A stretch of 64,000 bases of DNA, taken from contig CAVVAX010000018.1 of assembly GCA_963746275.1 (NCBI GenBank), positions 1-64,000 of the forward strand, read 5' to 3'. The notes beneath the pieces were generated by a model. That model did not search any database. It saw nothing but the letters and a program-made list of their open reading frames with translations, and was not told the DNA's origin. The DNA is from JAEULH01 sp963746275. GTDB lineage: Bacteria > Pseudomonadota > Alphaproteobacteria > Rhodospirillales > Defluviicoccaceae. Numbering within the stretch: the first letter of the stretch is position 1; each line of letters starts with the position of its first letter. Made by a program: the position numbers and the translations under genes. This document shows, piece by piece, positions 1 through 9,449 of this stretch.

Positions 1-76
1 ATCAAGCGACAGAAACCCGGCTCTCGGGCCGGGAAGCTCGTCACGGCTGCTGGATTTTCCCCGCCGAGCGGGTCAC

Positions 77-99
77 GTCCCCGGGCGTGGTGTAGGAGC
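77..99 (+). repeat. Left terminal inverted repeat of the IS256 element
   Basis: The block contains GGCGTGGTGTAGGAGC-like sequence and pairs with 1461-1483 (20 of 23 positions). A related block at 2344-2370 shares GGTCACGTCCC and TGGTGTAG and marks a second element. Confidence 0.75.
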
Positions 100-164
100 T
101 GTGGGTAAGTGGCCCGCCGGAGCGACCGCCGGGAGTCAGGCGTAGGCGGGCCACTTATCCACAG
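99..164. repeat. 20-bp-arm hairpin inside the IS left end
   Basis: The arms 99-118 and 145-164 are complementary apart from one G/A difference. They enclose 26 bp and sit between the left terminal repeat and the transposase start at 236. A hairpin here could block read-through transcription or hide the transposase ribosome-binding region. That role is inference; the symmetry is directly visible. Confidence 0.7.
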
Positions 165-235
165 CGGCGGCCACCGCGGTGTTCTTCGGTAGGGTTGGGT
201 TTGCGAGACGCAACTCTGACCTGGAGAGCACCACG

Positions 236-1431
236 ATGACCGACGACAAGATCGCGCTTCGCGAGCTGTTGGAGAAGGGCTCTGATGCGACGTTCCTGCG
301 CGAGATGATCGGCTTCGCCGCGACCGCGGCTGATGGAGCTGGAGAGCGAGGGCCTGTGCGGCGCCGGCCGGCGAGCGCAGCGATGCCCGGCGCAATCACC
401 GCAACGGCTATCGCGACCGCGACTGGGAGACCCGCGCCGGCACCGTCGAGCTGCGCATCCCGAAGCTGCGCCGCGGCAGCTACTTTCCCGGCTTCCTCGA
501 GCCGCGCCGCACGGCCGAGAAGGCGCTGACGGCGGTGATCCAGGAAGCCTACGTCCAGGGCATCTCGACCCGCTCGGTGGACGATCTGGTGAAGGCGCTG
601 GGCATGGAGGGCGTCAGCAAGAGCCAGGTCTCGCGGCTCTGCGGCGAGATCGACGAGCGCGTCAAAGCCTTCCTGTCGCGGCCGATCGAAGGCGAGTGGC
701 CGTATCTCTGGCTCGATGCGACCTACGTCAAAGCGCGCCGCGACCACCACATCGTCTCGGTCGCGGTCATCGTCGCGGTGGCGGTGAACACCGACGGTCG
801 TCGCGAGGTGCTCGGCATGACCGTCGGCGACAGCGAGGCGGAGCCGTTCTGGACCGGGTTCCTGCGCAGCCTGCGCCAGCGCGGCCTGCGCGGCGTCAAG
901 CTCGTCGTCTCCGACGCGCACGACGGGCTCAAGGCCGCGATCACCAAGATGCTCAACGCGACATGGCAACGCTGCCGCTTCCACTTCATGCGCAACGCCA
1001 TGGCGCATGCGGGCAAGACGCAGCGTCGCATCGTCGCCGCCTGGATCGGCACCGCCTTCGCCGAGACCGACCCCGATGCGGCGCGAAGCCAATGGCGCAA
1101 GGTCGCCGACCAGGCGAGGCCACGGGTGCCCAAGCTGGCGACCCTGATGGACGACGCGGAGGCCGACGTGCTCGCCTACATGGGCTTCCCGCCGCCACAT
1201 CGCGCGCAGCTCTGCAGCACCAACCCGCTCGAGCGGCTCAACAAGGAGATCAAGCGCCGAAGCGACGTCGTCGGCATCTTCCCCAACGAGGCCGCCGTTG
1301 TCCGCCTGATCGGCGCGCTGCTGCTGGAGCAGAACGATGAATGGGCCGTGCAGCGCCGCTACATGACCCTGGAGACGCTCGGCGCGGTCAGCGATACTGC
1401 CCTCGTCAGCCTGCCCGCCGTGGCCGTCTGA
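236..1431 (+). pseudogene. IS256-family transposase, two frame breaks
   Basis: This is a DDE transposase that would cut and join the element ends. The reading starts at ATG 236 (MTDDKIALRELLEK...), moves to a second frame near 325-330 (LMELESEGLCG) and to a third near 360 (AGERSDARRNHRNGYRD). From there it is open to the stop at 1431. The family DDE residues are visible: D in WLDATYVKAR, D in VSDAHDGLKAA and E in NPLERLNKEIKRR. Both breaks are of the +1 class, and removing one base at each gives a full-length protein of about 398 residues. IS256 elements are not known to need programmed frameshifting, so I treat the copy as broken or mis-sequenced. Confidence 0.85.
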
Positions 1432-1460
1432 CCCGGCGACCCAAGTCGCCGAGGAGCATC

Positions 1461-1483
1461 GCTGCTACACCACGCGCTGGGAC
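1461..1483 (-). repeat. Right terminal inverted repeat of the IS256 element
   Basis: This is the reverse complement of 77-99 with three mismatches. It lies 30 bp past the transposase stop, as expected for the right end. Confidence 0.75.
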
Positions 1484-2343
1484 ACGATCGATATCGAGAC
1501 TTACCCACCCGAAACGCACCCGGCTCAAAACCAGATCAAGCGGTTCCGAAGGGGGAGTTCCTGGAGGTGGCGTAATCGGCTCTTCTTGCGGCCGCCAGCA
1601 ACTCGCAGGCTCATCCCACAGCCAGCCACGGCAGTGCGCTGACCGATAATCCGGACGAGCGGCATCCAACGGAGTAACTTCTCTGAACGAAACGACGCGA
1701 AACTCTTCTACACGCTCACCCTTCGGCAAAACCGATTTCGACCTCATCACGGGTGCAGGCGAGAAGCCTCCAGACGCCAGCTTCGGTTATTCGTGAGCCG
1801 CACCGCCACCGTGGTCTGCGGAACCAAGCTCATGGCAAGCCTTCAGTCCTGATCAGGCACTCTGCACGACACCGACACCAACGCCGCAGAGCGCGCCGTG
1901 CGGTGGATACAGTGCCGGCGGCAAGGTGGCCGCACCGCCCGCTCCGTCTCGAGCTGCTGCGCCGGCGACCGCGGTGCTTGCACTTCCTGGTGCGCGGACG
2001 GGCGGGGCCATGCGAGCGTCGGTTGATTTCGGATTGATTGGTGGGGCTGGATGCACCCCCTTCTGTGTGGCCCTAAAATCGATCGGACGGCGTTAGCATC
2101 GTGGATCACATGGGCACCTTGGCGCCGCCGCCGTCAGACCGCCGGGGCAAAAGGCCAGAGGAGGAAAGACAAGGCCCTGGTGTTACGACGAGGACCTTGT
2201 CCATCACCGTGCACGGTCATCGCCGTCCCCGGCTGTACCGTGCTTTGGATTTTACCCTCGCGTCATCGTGCTGGAAATATCCTAGCGGGGGTGGGTGAGG
2301 GAGCGGTAATGAGCCCGCTCACCGGCTTTTGACGTGTGACCGC
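1484..2343. other. Gene-poor stretch between two IS256-type elements
   Basis: No reading frame here has convincing codon bias, a ribosome-binding site or a recognisable motif. A short plus-strand run near 1870-1900 reads TNAAERAVR, faintly like IS66 transposase C-termini, but nothing around it supports that. The stretch is probably decayed accessory DNA. Confidence 0.5.
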
Positions 2344-2612
2344 GGTCACGTCCCTGGTGAATGGTGTAGCTGGCGGATGAGCAGCCGCGAGCGAGCGCGC
2401 GGTTGGGTAGCGCTGTAGCGGATCACGTCCGTCAAGATGGTGGAAATTCTGGTCTGGTTCGAGGTGGCCATCGGTCACGCGGCCTGTGGTGTAAGCGCTA
2501 GCCGGTTGTCGTCGGCGAGGGTGGCGTTGAGTTCGGCCATGCCCTCGATCTGCATGTAGCGGTGCTGGAGCTGCCGGTCGTCGTTGGCCTCGAGGAGGAC
2601 GGTGCCGATTTC
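2344..2612 (-). mobile_element. Remnant right end of a second IS256-type element
   Basis: The minus strand carries the last ~45 codons of an IS256-type transposase (2475-2612). Downstream comes a terminal-repeat-like block at 2344-2370 that shares GGTCACGTCCC and TGGTGTAG with the left repeat of the first element. Everything upstream of the transposase C-terminus is missing, and the remnant stops about 12 bp from the CCA end of the tRNA-Ser gene. Confidence 0.7.
2475..2612 (-). pseudogene. IS256-family transposase, C-terminal fragment
   Basis: The residues EIGTVLLEANDDRQLQHRYM followed by QIEGMAELNATLADDN correspond to the C-terminus of the complete transposase at 236-1431 (LIGALLLEQNDEWAVQRRYM). 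The sequence differs enough to be another IS256 subgroup. The frame stays open upstream into the tRNA gene, which is coincidental. No catalytic residues remain. Confidence 0.75.
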
Positions 2613-2623
2613 CGTGCAGGAAC

Positions 2624-2711
2624 TGGCGGAGGGAGTGGGATTCGAACCCACGACACCTATTGGTGAACACGCTCTCCAGGCGTGCGCCTTAAACCGCTCG
2701 GCCATCCCTCC
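2624..2711 (-). tRNA. tRNA-Ser (GGA)
   Basis: On the minus strand an 88-nt class II tRNA folds. Its acceptor GGAGGGA pairs with TCCCTCC, and the anticodon stem CACGC/GCGTG has loop CTGGAGA (anticodon GGA). It has the long variable arm of tRNA-Ser, a T arm GTGGG-TTCGAAT-CCCAC, and an encoded CCA (2624-2626). It reads UCC/UCU serine codons. An IS256 remnant lies directly downstream of its 3' end, a position often used as an insertion target. Confidence 0.95.
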
Positions 2712-2961
2712 GTCGTGCCGACCGCGGCGCCCAAAGGCGGGCGGACGAGCCTGCGAACCCTAGCCGAGCCGCCTTGAGCCGGCAACGGCCTTGCGGGTTT
2801 TGCACCGGTTGGCGACGGTCCTCAGGCTGCCGCCGTTGGCGGACTGCTGGAGCCGTGCGGGCGACGCACGGGCGCGGCAAGGGCGCGAACGCGGCCGACG
2901 ATGCTTTCACATCGCGGGCAGGGATGATATCTAGACAGTCTGCCGCGGGAGAGGACTAAAA

Positions 2962-3666
2962 ATGGCAGCAAATGCACAAGGCGTAATCCAGGCGATCGTC
3001 CGCGCCCTCGAAGAACCCCCGGTTCGCGAACGCCGCCTGCGCAAGCCCACCGTCACAATTTCGCGCACCATCGGCAGCGGCGGCAACTACATCGCCGAGC
3101 GCGTCGCGGCCCACCTCGGCGTCGACATGTTCGGCTCGGAGATCATCAACGGCATCGCCGCCGAAGCCAACGTCAGCCCGGCGCTCATCGCCCAGTTCGA
3201 GGAGAAGCTCGACGCGGTCGACGCCTGGATCTATTCGGCGGTCTTCGGCAAGCACGTCTCGCGCGACGAGTACGTACACTTCCTCTCCACCGTCATCCGC
3301 GGCCTGTATCACACCGGCGGCGTCATCGTCGGCCGCGGCAGCCACGTCATCCTCGCCGGCCGCGACGTGCTCAGGGTGCGGATCGTCGGTTCCGTCGAGG
3401 CCTGCGCCACGCGGCTCTCCGAGGACGAGGGCATCAGCTACGCCGAGGCCAAGCGCAAGGTCCAGGACAGCAACAAAAGGCGGGGCAAGTTCATCTGGGA
3501 CCTGTTCCACAGCCGCTACAACGATCCCACCAACTTCGACCTGATCGTCAACACCGATTACTTCCGCAAGCTCGACGAGGTGGTCGACATCGTGATGCTG
3601 GCGGTGAAGGCGCGGGGCCTCGACCGGCGGGAGCAGCACGAAGCGGCGCAGGCGTCGGGCGGCTGA
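2962..3666 (+). CDS. Cytidylate kinase-like P-loop protein
   Basis: A 234-residue protein of the cytidylate kinase-like family (AAA_26 type). The P-loop is at residues ~33-48 (VTISRTIGSGGNYIAER); its GSGGN pattern replaces the GxxGxGK of genuine Cmk. Residues ~110-135 (GGVIVGRGSHVILAGR) resemble the second conserved segment of this family, and a basic stretch (SNKRRGKF) follows, as in the LID region. The start ATG 2962 is preceded by GGGAGAGGAC. The gene stands alone between tRNA-Ser and a hypothetical gene. The family is common in alphaproteobacteria, but its substrate is unsettled, so I do not call it cmk. Confidence 0.8.
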   Translation: MAANAQGVIQAIVRALEEPPVRERRLRKPTVTISRTIGSGGNYIAERVAAHLGVDMFGSEIINGIAAEANVSPALIAQFEEKLDAVDAWIYSAVFGKHVSRDEYVHFLSTVIRGLYHTGGVIVGRGSHVILAGRDVLRVRIVGSVEACATRLSEDEGISYAEAKRKVQDSNKRRGKFIWDLFHSRYNDPTNFDLIVNTDYFRKLDEVVDIVMLAVKARGLDRREQHEAAQASGG

Positions 3667-3975
3667 CGCTTCGCCCACACGCGGATCCTTCACTTCCAGC
3701 CACAAGCCGAGCGTTCCCCGGCCGTCCCCGGCGCACGTCCACGCCTTGCCGCACGAAAAGATCCGCCGGGATCGGCCGGGGCTTTCGCCGGCGCGGAATG
3801 CCAGCTATGCTGCCCTCGCTCACCCCAAAGGGGGGCAAATGTGCCGGTGATACCGGACGTCATGAGGACAAAATTCCTGGACCGAAGAAGCAGATCATGC
3901 TAAGCGTTCGGCCAACAAGGGGGGAAAAGCCGCCCGGGACGGTGTCGAAAACCGTAGTGGTGAGGCTTCCCGATA
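3667..3975. other. Intergenic region, nothing recognised
   Basis: This 309-bp gap between two plus-strand genes shows no convincing coding frame, tRNA or strong promoter. A small ORF starting at 3798 has no ribosome-binding site and no typical composition. Confidence 0.4.
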
Positions 3976-4452
3976 ATGGTCGACCTTCAGCAAGGCTGGC
4001 TGCGCGTCCGCGATCTACCCGCCGACGTCCTCAATGACATGCCGGACTACCTGCGCAGCGCCTTCGCCGGCGCCAGGCGCTTCGATTTCGAGGTGGAGAT
4101 GATCTGCGCCGGGGTGCAGGTGCCGGCGCACCGGCGGGCGGCGCGGCGGCTGGTGCTGGTCGCGGACGACAGCGACGATCCCGGCGAGCACGGCCCGCTC
4201 GGCTTCGACCTGAAGGCGATCGCGAGCGACGTCCGCGCCAGCCGGCGGGTGTTCGTCATCTCGGCGCAGGCCGACCACGAAATCTTCGCCAAGGCCTACG
4301 CCGCCGCCGTCGGCGACCTCGGCAAGGGCGCCGCCTGCGCCGTCATCATCGAGACCGACCGCCGGCTCGAGCGGACCTGGATCCGGGCGCTCACCTCGCT
4401 GCGCAGCTGCGCCGCCATCGCCCCCAACCCGCGGCTCAGGAACGTGGCCTAG
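3976..4452 (+). CDS. Hypothetical protein
   Basis: A 158-residue protein I do not recognise. The frame has the strong third-position GC bias of neighbouring real genes and no repeats. It shows no signal peptide or membrane segment. The middle (residues ~50-115) alternates hydrophobic strands and acidic turns (RLVLVADDSDDPGEHG, ASRRVFVISAQADHEIF), which suggests a soluble alpha/beta fold. The C-terminal segment LERTWIRALTSLRSCAA may be helical. Its stop overlaps the convergent GGDEF-EAL gene by 4 bp. Function unknown. Confidence 0.6.
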   Translation: MVDLQQGWLRVRDLPADVLNDMPDYLRSAFAGARRFDFEVEMICAGVQVPAHRRAARRLVLVADDSDDPGEHGPLGFDLKAIASDVRASRRVFVISAQADHEIFAKAYAAAVGDLGKGAACAVIIETDRRLERTWIRALTSLRSCAAIAPNPRLRNVA

Positions 4453-6723
4453 CCCGGGCAGACGCGGTCGAAGGAACCGCCCGGCGCCGCTCGCGCCGGG
4501 CCGCCCGCTTTTCTACTCCTGGCCGCGCCCGGACCGGGTCGCGGCCCGCGCGCCGAAAGCAGCTCCTCGATGCCCTCGGCGGTCAACGGCTCGCTGAACA
4601 GCCAGCCTTGGGCCGCATCGCAGTGCCGGCTCCTGAGCAGGGCCAACTGCTCGGCCGTCTCGACACCTTCGGCGACGACCCGCAGGCCAAGGCGATGGGC
4701 AAAGGCGATGATCGCCTCGACCAGCGACGCCTGGACCGGGCTGGTGACGATCCGCCGGGTCAGCGAGCCATCGATCTTGACGGTCTCCAGCGGGAACCGG
4801 CTCAGCGAGTTCAGCGACGAATAGCCCGTGCCGAAGTCGTCGACGCTGAGGCGAACCCCCGCCGCGGCGAGCTGGCCAAGCGCGCGCACGATCTGCGGCA
4901 ACTCCTGCATCAGCACGCTTTCGCCGAGCTCGAGATGCAGCCCGTCCGCAGGCAGGTCATGCTCGCGCAGGCCGCGAACGACGTCCTCGGCCAGGGTCTT
5001 CGCCCGAAACTCCCGACTGCAGACGTTGACCGAGACGAAGACGCCGCTGCGCCCGTCGCGGCGCCAGCGGGCGGCGTCGCGGCAGGCCATGGTCATGGTC
5101 CAGGCGCCGATCGGGACGATCAGCCCGGTCTCCTCGGCGACCCTGATGAAGTGCTCGGCGTCGACGATGCCGAGCTCCGGGTCGTGCCAACGCAACAGCG
5201 CCTCGGCGCCGATGATCTGCCCGCCCTCCAGGCTCACGATCGGCTGGTAGAGGACGCGCAACTCGTCGCGCTCCAGCGCGCTCTTCAGCCGCGCCTCGGC
5301 GCGGTTGCGGTTGATCGTCCGGGCGTTGAGCTCCGGGGTAAAGAAGCGGAGCTGGTTGCGCCCCGAGGTCTTGGCCTTGTACATCGCCGCGTCGGCGTTG
5401 CCGAGCAGGGTCTCGGCGTCGACGCCGTCCTCTGGCGAGATGGTGATGCCGATGCTGGCGCCGACGAAGGCCTCGCGGCCCTCCAGGCTGAAGGGCGTAG
5501 CCACGGCCTCGAGGATCTTACGCGCCACCCCTTCGGCGTCGGCAACTGAGCGCAGGTCGGGAAGGACGACCGTAAACTCGTCGCCGCCAATGCGGGCGAC
5601 GGTGTCCTCCTCGCGCACGCAGAGCCGGATGCGCTCGCCGAGCTGACGCAGGAAGCGGTCGCCTACGGAATGGCCGAAGGTGTCGTTGATCGCCTTGAAG
5701 TCGTCGATGTCGATGAACAGCACGCCCACCTTGCGGAACCGCCGCCGGCCGGCGACGATGGCATTCACCAGCCGGTCGATGGCGAGCGAGCGGTTGGGCA
5801 AATGCGTGACGGGATCGAAGTTCGCCTGGTGGTGCAGGCGGTCCTCGTAGATCTTGCGCAGCGTGACGTCGGCGATGGTCCAGAGGCTGGCGGCGGCGCC
5901 GTCGAGGCTCAAGGACTGGACGCGGATGTCGAGCCAGACGATCGACCCGTCCTTCTTGATGCCGCGGCACTCGAAGGCCTTTGGCGCGGGGATCCTGCCA
6001 GCGTAGGCGCGCCAGTAGCGCTGCACCCGGGCGCGGTCGTCGTCGGCGAAGAGCACGGCCAGACTCGGCAGCGCCACCACGTCGGCGGCCTTGGCGTAGC
6101 CGAACATGGCGGCGCAGGCGCGGTTGGCGTAGAGCGCCCGGCCGTCGCGCTCGACCATCATCCCGTGGGGCGCGGCATCCACCAGGGTACGGAAGTCCGG
6201 AGCACCAGCGGGCTCGGCGCCGGCGCCTGCCGCCTCCACTCCCGGCCCCCGGTCGGCTGGCACCGTTGATGACGCCGGCCGCCGGAAGCAGCCGCGGCTC
6301 GCCGTAGACGGCGACAAAGTGGCTGACGTGGTCGGCGGCGTCCTTGACCGGAGCGATCGCGACGTCGGCCTCGTAAACGTGCCCATCTGCGCGGCGGTTG
6401 CAGAGCGTTCCCCGCCAGTCCTCCCCGGCCGCAAGCGCCGCCCAAAGCGCCCGGTGCAACGCCGGATCGCTGTCCTCCGACTTCAGGAACCGAGGGTTGC
6501 GGTGGAGCACCTCGGTCCGGCCGTAGCCGTTGATGGCGCTGAAGCGGGGATTGACGTAGACGATGCGGCCCTCGCGATCGGTGATTATGATCGCCGCCGG
6601 GCAGTGCTCGATCGCCCACCACAGCGTCCTGAGCGCCCGCCGCTCAGCCTCGGCATGGCTGGCGGGTGATCGAGGCGCCGCTGGTGGCGCGGGCGGGGCA
6701 TTCGGATGGGAGGTGTCCGGCAT
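4449..6723 (-). CDS. PAS-PAS-GGDEF-EAL cyclic-di-GMP enzyme (one frame break)
   Basis: A predicted diguanylate cyclase/phosphodiesterase of about 757 residues. It has a PAS domain (IEHCPAAIIITDREGRIVYV...), a second PAS (VDAAPHGMMVERDGRALYAN), an intact GGDEF motif (RIGGDEFTVVL) and an EAL domain with EALLRW, DDFGTGYSS, VKIDGS and EGVET all present. Both activities are therefore possible. No membrane segment is visible, so it is probably cytoplasmic. The frame changes near 6240 (+1 class) between the two PAS domains; the two halves join seamlessly otherwise. I place the start at ATG 6723 behind AAGGCGAG; an upstream ATG at 6795 is possible. It is divergent from a PilZ gene, suggesting a local c-di-GMP module. 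Confidence 0.85.
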
Positions 6724-6995
6724 CACGATCTCGCCTTCGGGGCGGGGGCTTTTCGTGGTGCCGAGCCTCAAGCCCGTCTCCCGGCAAGCCGCCATGTCGC
6801 CATCATCGCCCGGTCATGCCGGCCGGTCAGTGACGGCCATCACGTTTTAACGTCGGTGCCCTTGATCCAGGCGGGGTTCACGGTTGCGGATGATTTGGCT
6901 TCGCGCGGTGTTTATGATTAACTCGCCGGGCCGTCGCCCGCCTGGGATGCCGGCGCGCACGGTGGTACGCGCGAGCAGCGCGGGAAGGGGAACGA

Positions 6996-7358
6996 GTGAA
7001 CGCTGAGGGCTATTCCGGCGAGCGCAGGCGCCACCAGCGGTTCACCCAGCCGCCGCTTAGCCTGTCGCTCGACGGCAGCACCTACGCGACCGCCGACTGG
7101 AGCATGGGCGGGTTCGTCGTCGATGACTATTTCGGCGCCCTGACCCCCGGGTCCTTGTTCACCATCGATGGCTTGGGCGGCAACGGCGAGGAGCTTACGC
7201 CGGTCGAGATCCGCGCCCGGGTCTTGCGGCTCAGCGACGACCGCCGCCGGCTGACGGTCACCTTCCTGTTCGTCGATCAGCCGGCCTTCCGGGTCCTGCA
7301 GCGGCTGGTCGGCCAGCGCATCCAGCCCGTGGCCCGGCCGCCGGCAAAACCGGCATAA
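6996..7358 (+). CDS. PilZ-domain cyclic-di-GMP receptor
   Basis: A 120-residue single-domain PilZ protein. Both ligand motifs are present: RxxxR at residues 11-15 (RRHQR) and DxSxxG at 34-39 (DWSMGG). It should bind c-di-GMP and act on a partner protein, because it has no other domain. The GTG start at 6996 follows the good ribosome-binding site GAAGGGGA at 6984-6991. It is divergent from the GGDEF-EAL gene that ends at 4449, so synthesis or degradation and sensing of the messenger sit together. Confidence 0.85.
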   Translation: MNAEGYSGERRRHQRFTQPPLSLSLDGSTYATADWSMGGFVVDDYFGALTPGSLFTIDGLGGNGEELTPVEIRARVLRLSDDRRRLTVTFLFVDQPAFRVLQRLVGQRIQPVARPPAKPA

Positions 7359-7387
7359 GCGGCGGCCTCGCCGGCTCACTCGCCGGC

Positions 7388-8555
7388 TCAGGCCGTGGAG
7401 GCGCCGAGGCGGGCGAAACCGGCTTCGAGATCGGCGATCAGATCGCCCGGATCCTCCAGCCCGCAGTGCAGGCGCAGGCAGGGGCCGCCGCCGGTCCAAG
7501 GAGTCGCCGTGCGCGCCTTCTCAGGCTCGAACGGCACGATCAGGCTCTCGTAGCCGCCCCAGCTATAGCCCATGGCGAACAGCTCGAGGCCGTCGAGCAT
7601 GGCTGCGAGCGCGGGCTTCGGCACGCCGCGGAGGACGACCGAGAGCAGGCCGTTGCTGCCGGAAAAATCCCGCCGCCAGATGTCGTGGCCGGGGCAGTCC
7701 GGTAGCGCCGGATGCAGCACGCGGGCGACCTCCGGCCGCTGGCTCAGCCAGCGGGCGACGGTGAGCGCGGTCTGCCCGTGGCGGGCGAGGCGCACGGCCA
7801 GCGTCCTGAGGCCGCGCAGCGCCAGATAGCAGTCGTCCGGTCCGGCGGCGACGCCCAGGAGCGACGACGCGCGCTTCGCCCGCAGGAAGCAGGCCTCGGT
7901 GGTGGTGATGGTGCCGAGCATCACGTCGGAATGGCCGACGATGTACTTGGTCACCGCCTGGATCGAGACGTCGACGCCGTGGGCGAACGGCGCGAACAAG
8001 CAGCCCGGCGCTCCAGGTGTTGTCGAGCATGGTGACGGCGCCCGCGGCCCTGGCGGCTTTGGCCAGGCGGGGGACGTCCTGCACCTCGTAGGTCAAGGAT
8101 CCCGGGCTTTCGGCGAAGACCACCCGGGTGTTGGGCTTAAGCAGCGGCGCGATGTCGGCCAGCGGGTCGTAGTAGCTGGTCTCGATCCCGAGGCCGACGA
8201 GGACCGTGTCGCAGAACCGCCGAGTCGGGGCATAGGTGGTATCGACCATCAGCAGGTGGTCGCCGGCCTTGAGGAAGGCGAGCAGGCTGGTGGTGATGGC
8301 GGAAAGCCCCGAGGGCACGGCGATGCTGCGAAACCCTCCCTCCAGCTCCGCCACCGCCTCCTCCAGGGCGAAGGTCGTGGGCGTTCCCCGCCGGCCGTAG
8401 CGCGTGCCCTCGTATGGCGTGCGGTCCGCCTCCTCCAGCGCCGCCAGCGTCGGGTAGACGATGGTCGAGGCGTGGTAGACGGGCGGGTTGACGACGCCGT
8501 GGTTGGCCTGGGGCGACCTGCCGACGCCCAGCAGCCGCGTCTCCTTCTTGGTCAT
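7388..8555 (-). CDS. metC: Cystathionine beta-lyase / Cys-Met metabolism PLP enzyme (one frame break)
   Basis: A PLP enzyme of about 389 residues, the family's usual length, that cleaves cystathionine to homocysteine. The N-terminal part (MTKKETRLLGVGR...GTRYGRRGTPTTFALEEAVA) and the PLP-lysine segment (AVTKYIVGHSDVMLG) are typical of MetC. The frame shifts near 8000, where CTGCTTGTTCGCG should read CTGCTGTTCGCG, a one-base insertion. The ATG at 8555 overlaps the TGA of sseA (ATGA), so it is the third gene of a cysK-sseA-metC operon. Cystathionine gamma-lyase or gamma-synthase is less likely but not excluded. Confidence 0.8.
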
Positions 8556-9449
8556 GGCCCGGCCTTCTCGACCGGGGTGTCCTCGCTGTTGCCCCACTCG
8601 GCCCAGGAGCCGTCGTAGACGGAGGTCTTCTCGTGGCCCGTGAGCGCCGCGGCGAAGGCGATGGCGCAGGCAGTGACACCCGAGCCGCAGGAGGCGATGA
8701 GCGGGCGGTCCGAGGTCGATGCCGGCGGCGGCAAAGGCTTGCGCCAGCTCTTGGCTCGAGCGCCACGCGCCGGCCCGCGTCGGATCGACCAGGCTCATCG
8801 CCGGGATGTTGACGCTGCCCGGGATGTGGCCCTGCTTCGCCGCCGGACGCGGCTCAGGATCCCTGCCGGCGAACCGGCCGGGCGGGCGGGCGTCCGCGAT
8901 CTGCCGGCCCCGTCCCCCACCCCGTCCCCCGCCGAGGGCAGCCAGCACGTCCTCGCGGCTTGCCACCAGCTCCGGGCGGAAGCGCGGGGTGAAGGACGCC
9001 TTCGGCCGCGGCCTTGCCGGCCCGCTCTCGATCGCCCCGCCAGAGGCTTTCCAGGCGGCGAGGCCGCCGTCGAGCACGGCGACGGCGTCGTGGCCAAAGC
9101 AGCGGAACATCCACCAGACCCGCGGCGCCGCCAACGATCCCTGCGCGTCGTAGGCGACGACCAGGGTCTCGTCGCCGATGCCAAGGGCGCCGACGCGGTC
9201 GGCAAACACCTCGGGCGGCGGCAGCATATGCGGCAGCGGGCTCGCCTCGTCGCGAACCCCGTCGATGTCGAAGAAGGCCGCACCCGGGATGTGCCCGGCC
9301 TCGAAGTCGGCGCTGGCAACGCGGCCGCTGCCCGGCACATGGAAGCTGCCGTCGAGGATGCGCACACCCGGATCGTCCAGATGCTCCGCCAGCCACGTCG
9401 GGGCCGACGAGGAGGCCGGGCGGCTGCGCCGCGGACGGGGCGCCTTCAC
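8552..9449 (-). CDS. sseA: 3-mercaptopyruvate sulfurtransferase (one frame break)
   Basis: A two-rhodanese-domain sulfurtransferase of about 298 residues that moves sulfur from 3-mercaptopyruvate to thiol acceptors. The first domain contains IPGAAFFDIDGV and the inactive-domain segment; the second carries the catalytic loop CGSGVTAC, characteristic of mercaptopyruvate rather than thiosulfate sulfurtransferases. The frame is broken near 8717, where CTCGGACCG should probably read CTCGACCG (one extra G). The best start is GTG 9449, which overlaps the cysK stop (GTGA); an ATG at 9467 lies inside cysK. It is translationally coupled with cysK upstream and metC downstream. Confidence 0.82.

Larger units (their letters stand above)
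77..1483 (+). mobile_element. IS256-family insertion sequence
   Basis: The element is delimited by imperfect terminal inverted repeats at 77-99 and 1461-1483, which match at 20 of 23 positions when one is reverse-complemented. They enclose a transposase of the IS256 (mutator-like DDE) type. About 1.4 kb is normal for the family. I could not find a convincing 8-9 bp target duplication just outside the repeats, so the exact outer ends may lie a few bases further out (similarity continues to about 71 on the left). The transposase frame is broken twice, so the copy is either dead or carries sequence errors. Confidence 0.85.

Noticed and set aside
136..1200. Long minus-strand frame opposite the transposase
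   Set aside because: It is the antisense shadow of a strongly biased GC-rich coding frame.
1406..1750. Minus-strand 114-codon frame starting MMRSKSVLPKGERVEEF
   Set aside because: It overlaps the right end of the IS, has no ribosome-binding site or recognisable domain, and its composition is not that of neighbouring genes.
1860..1910. TNAAERAVR-like run resembling an IS66 transposase C-terminus
   Set aside because: Only nine residues match, and neither the flanking frame nor any terminal repeat supports an IS66 element.
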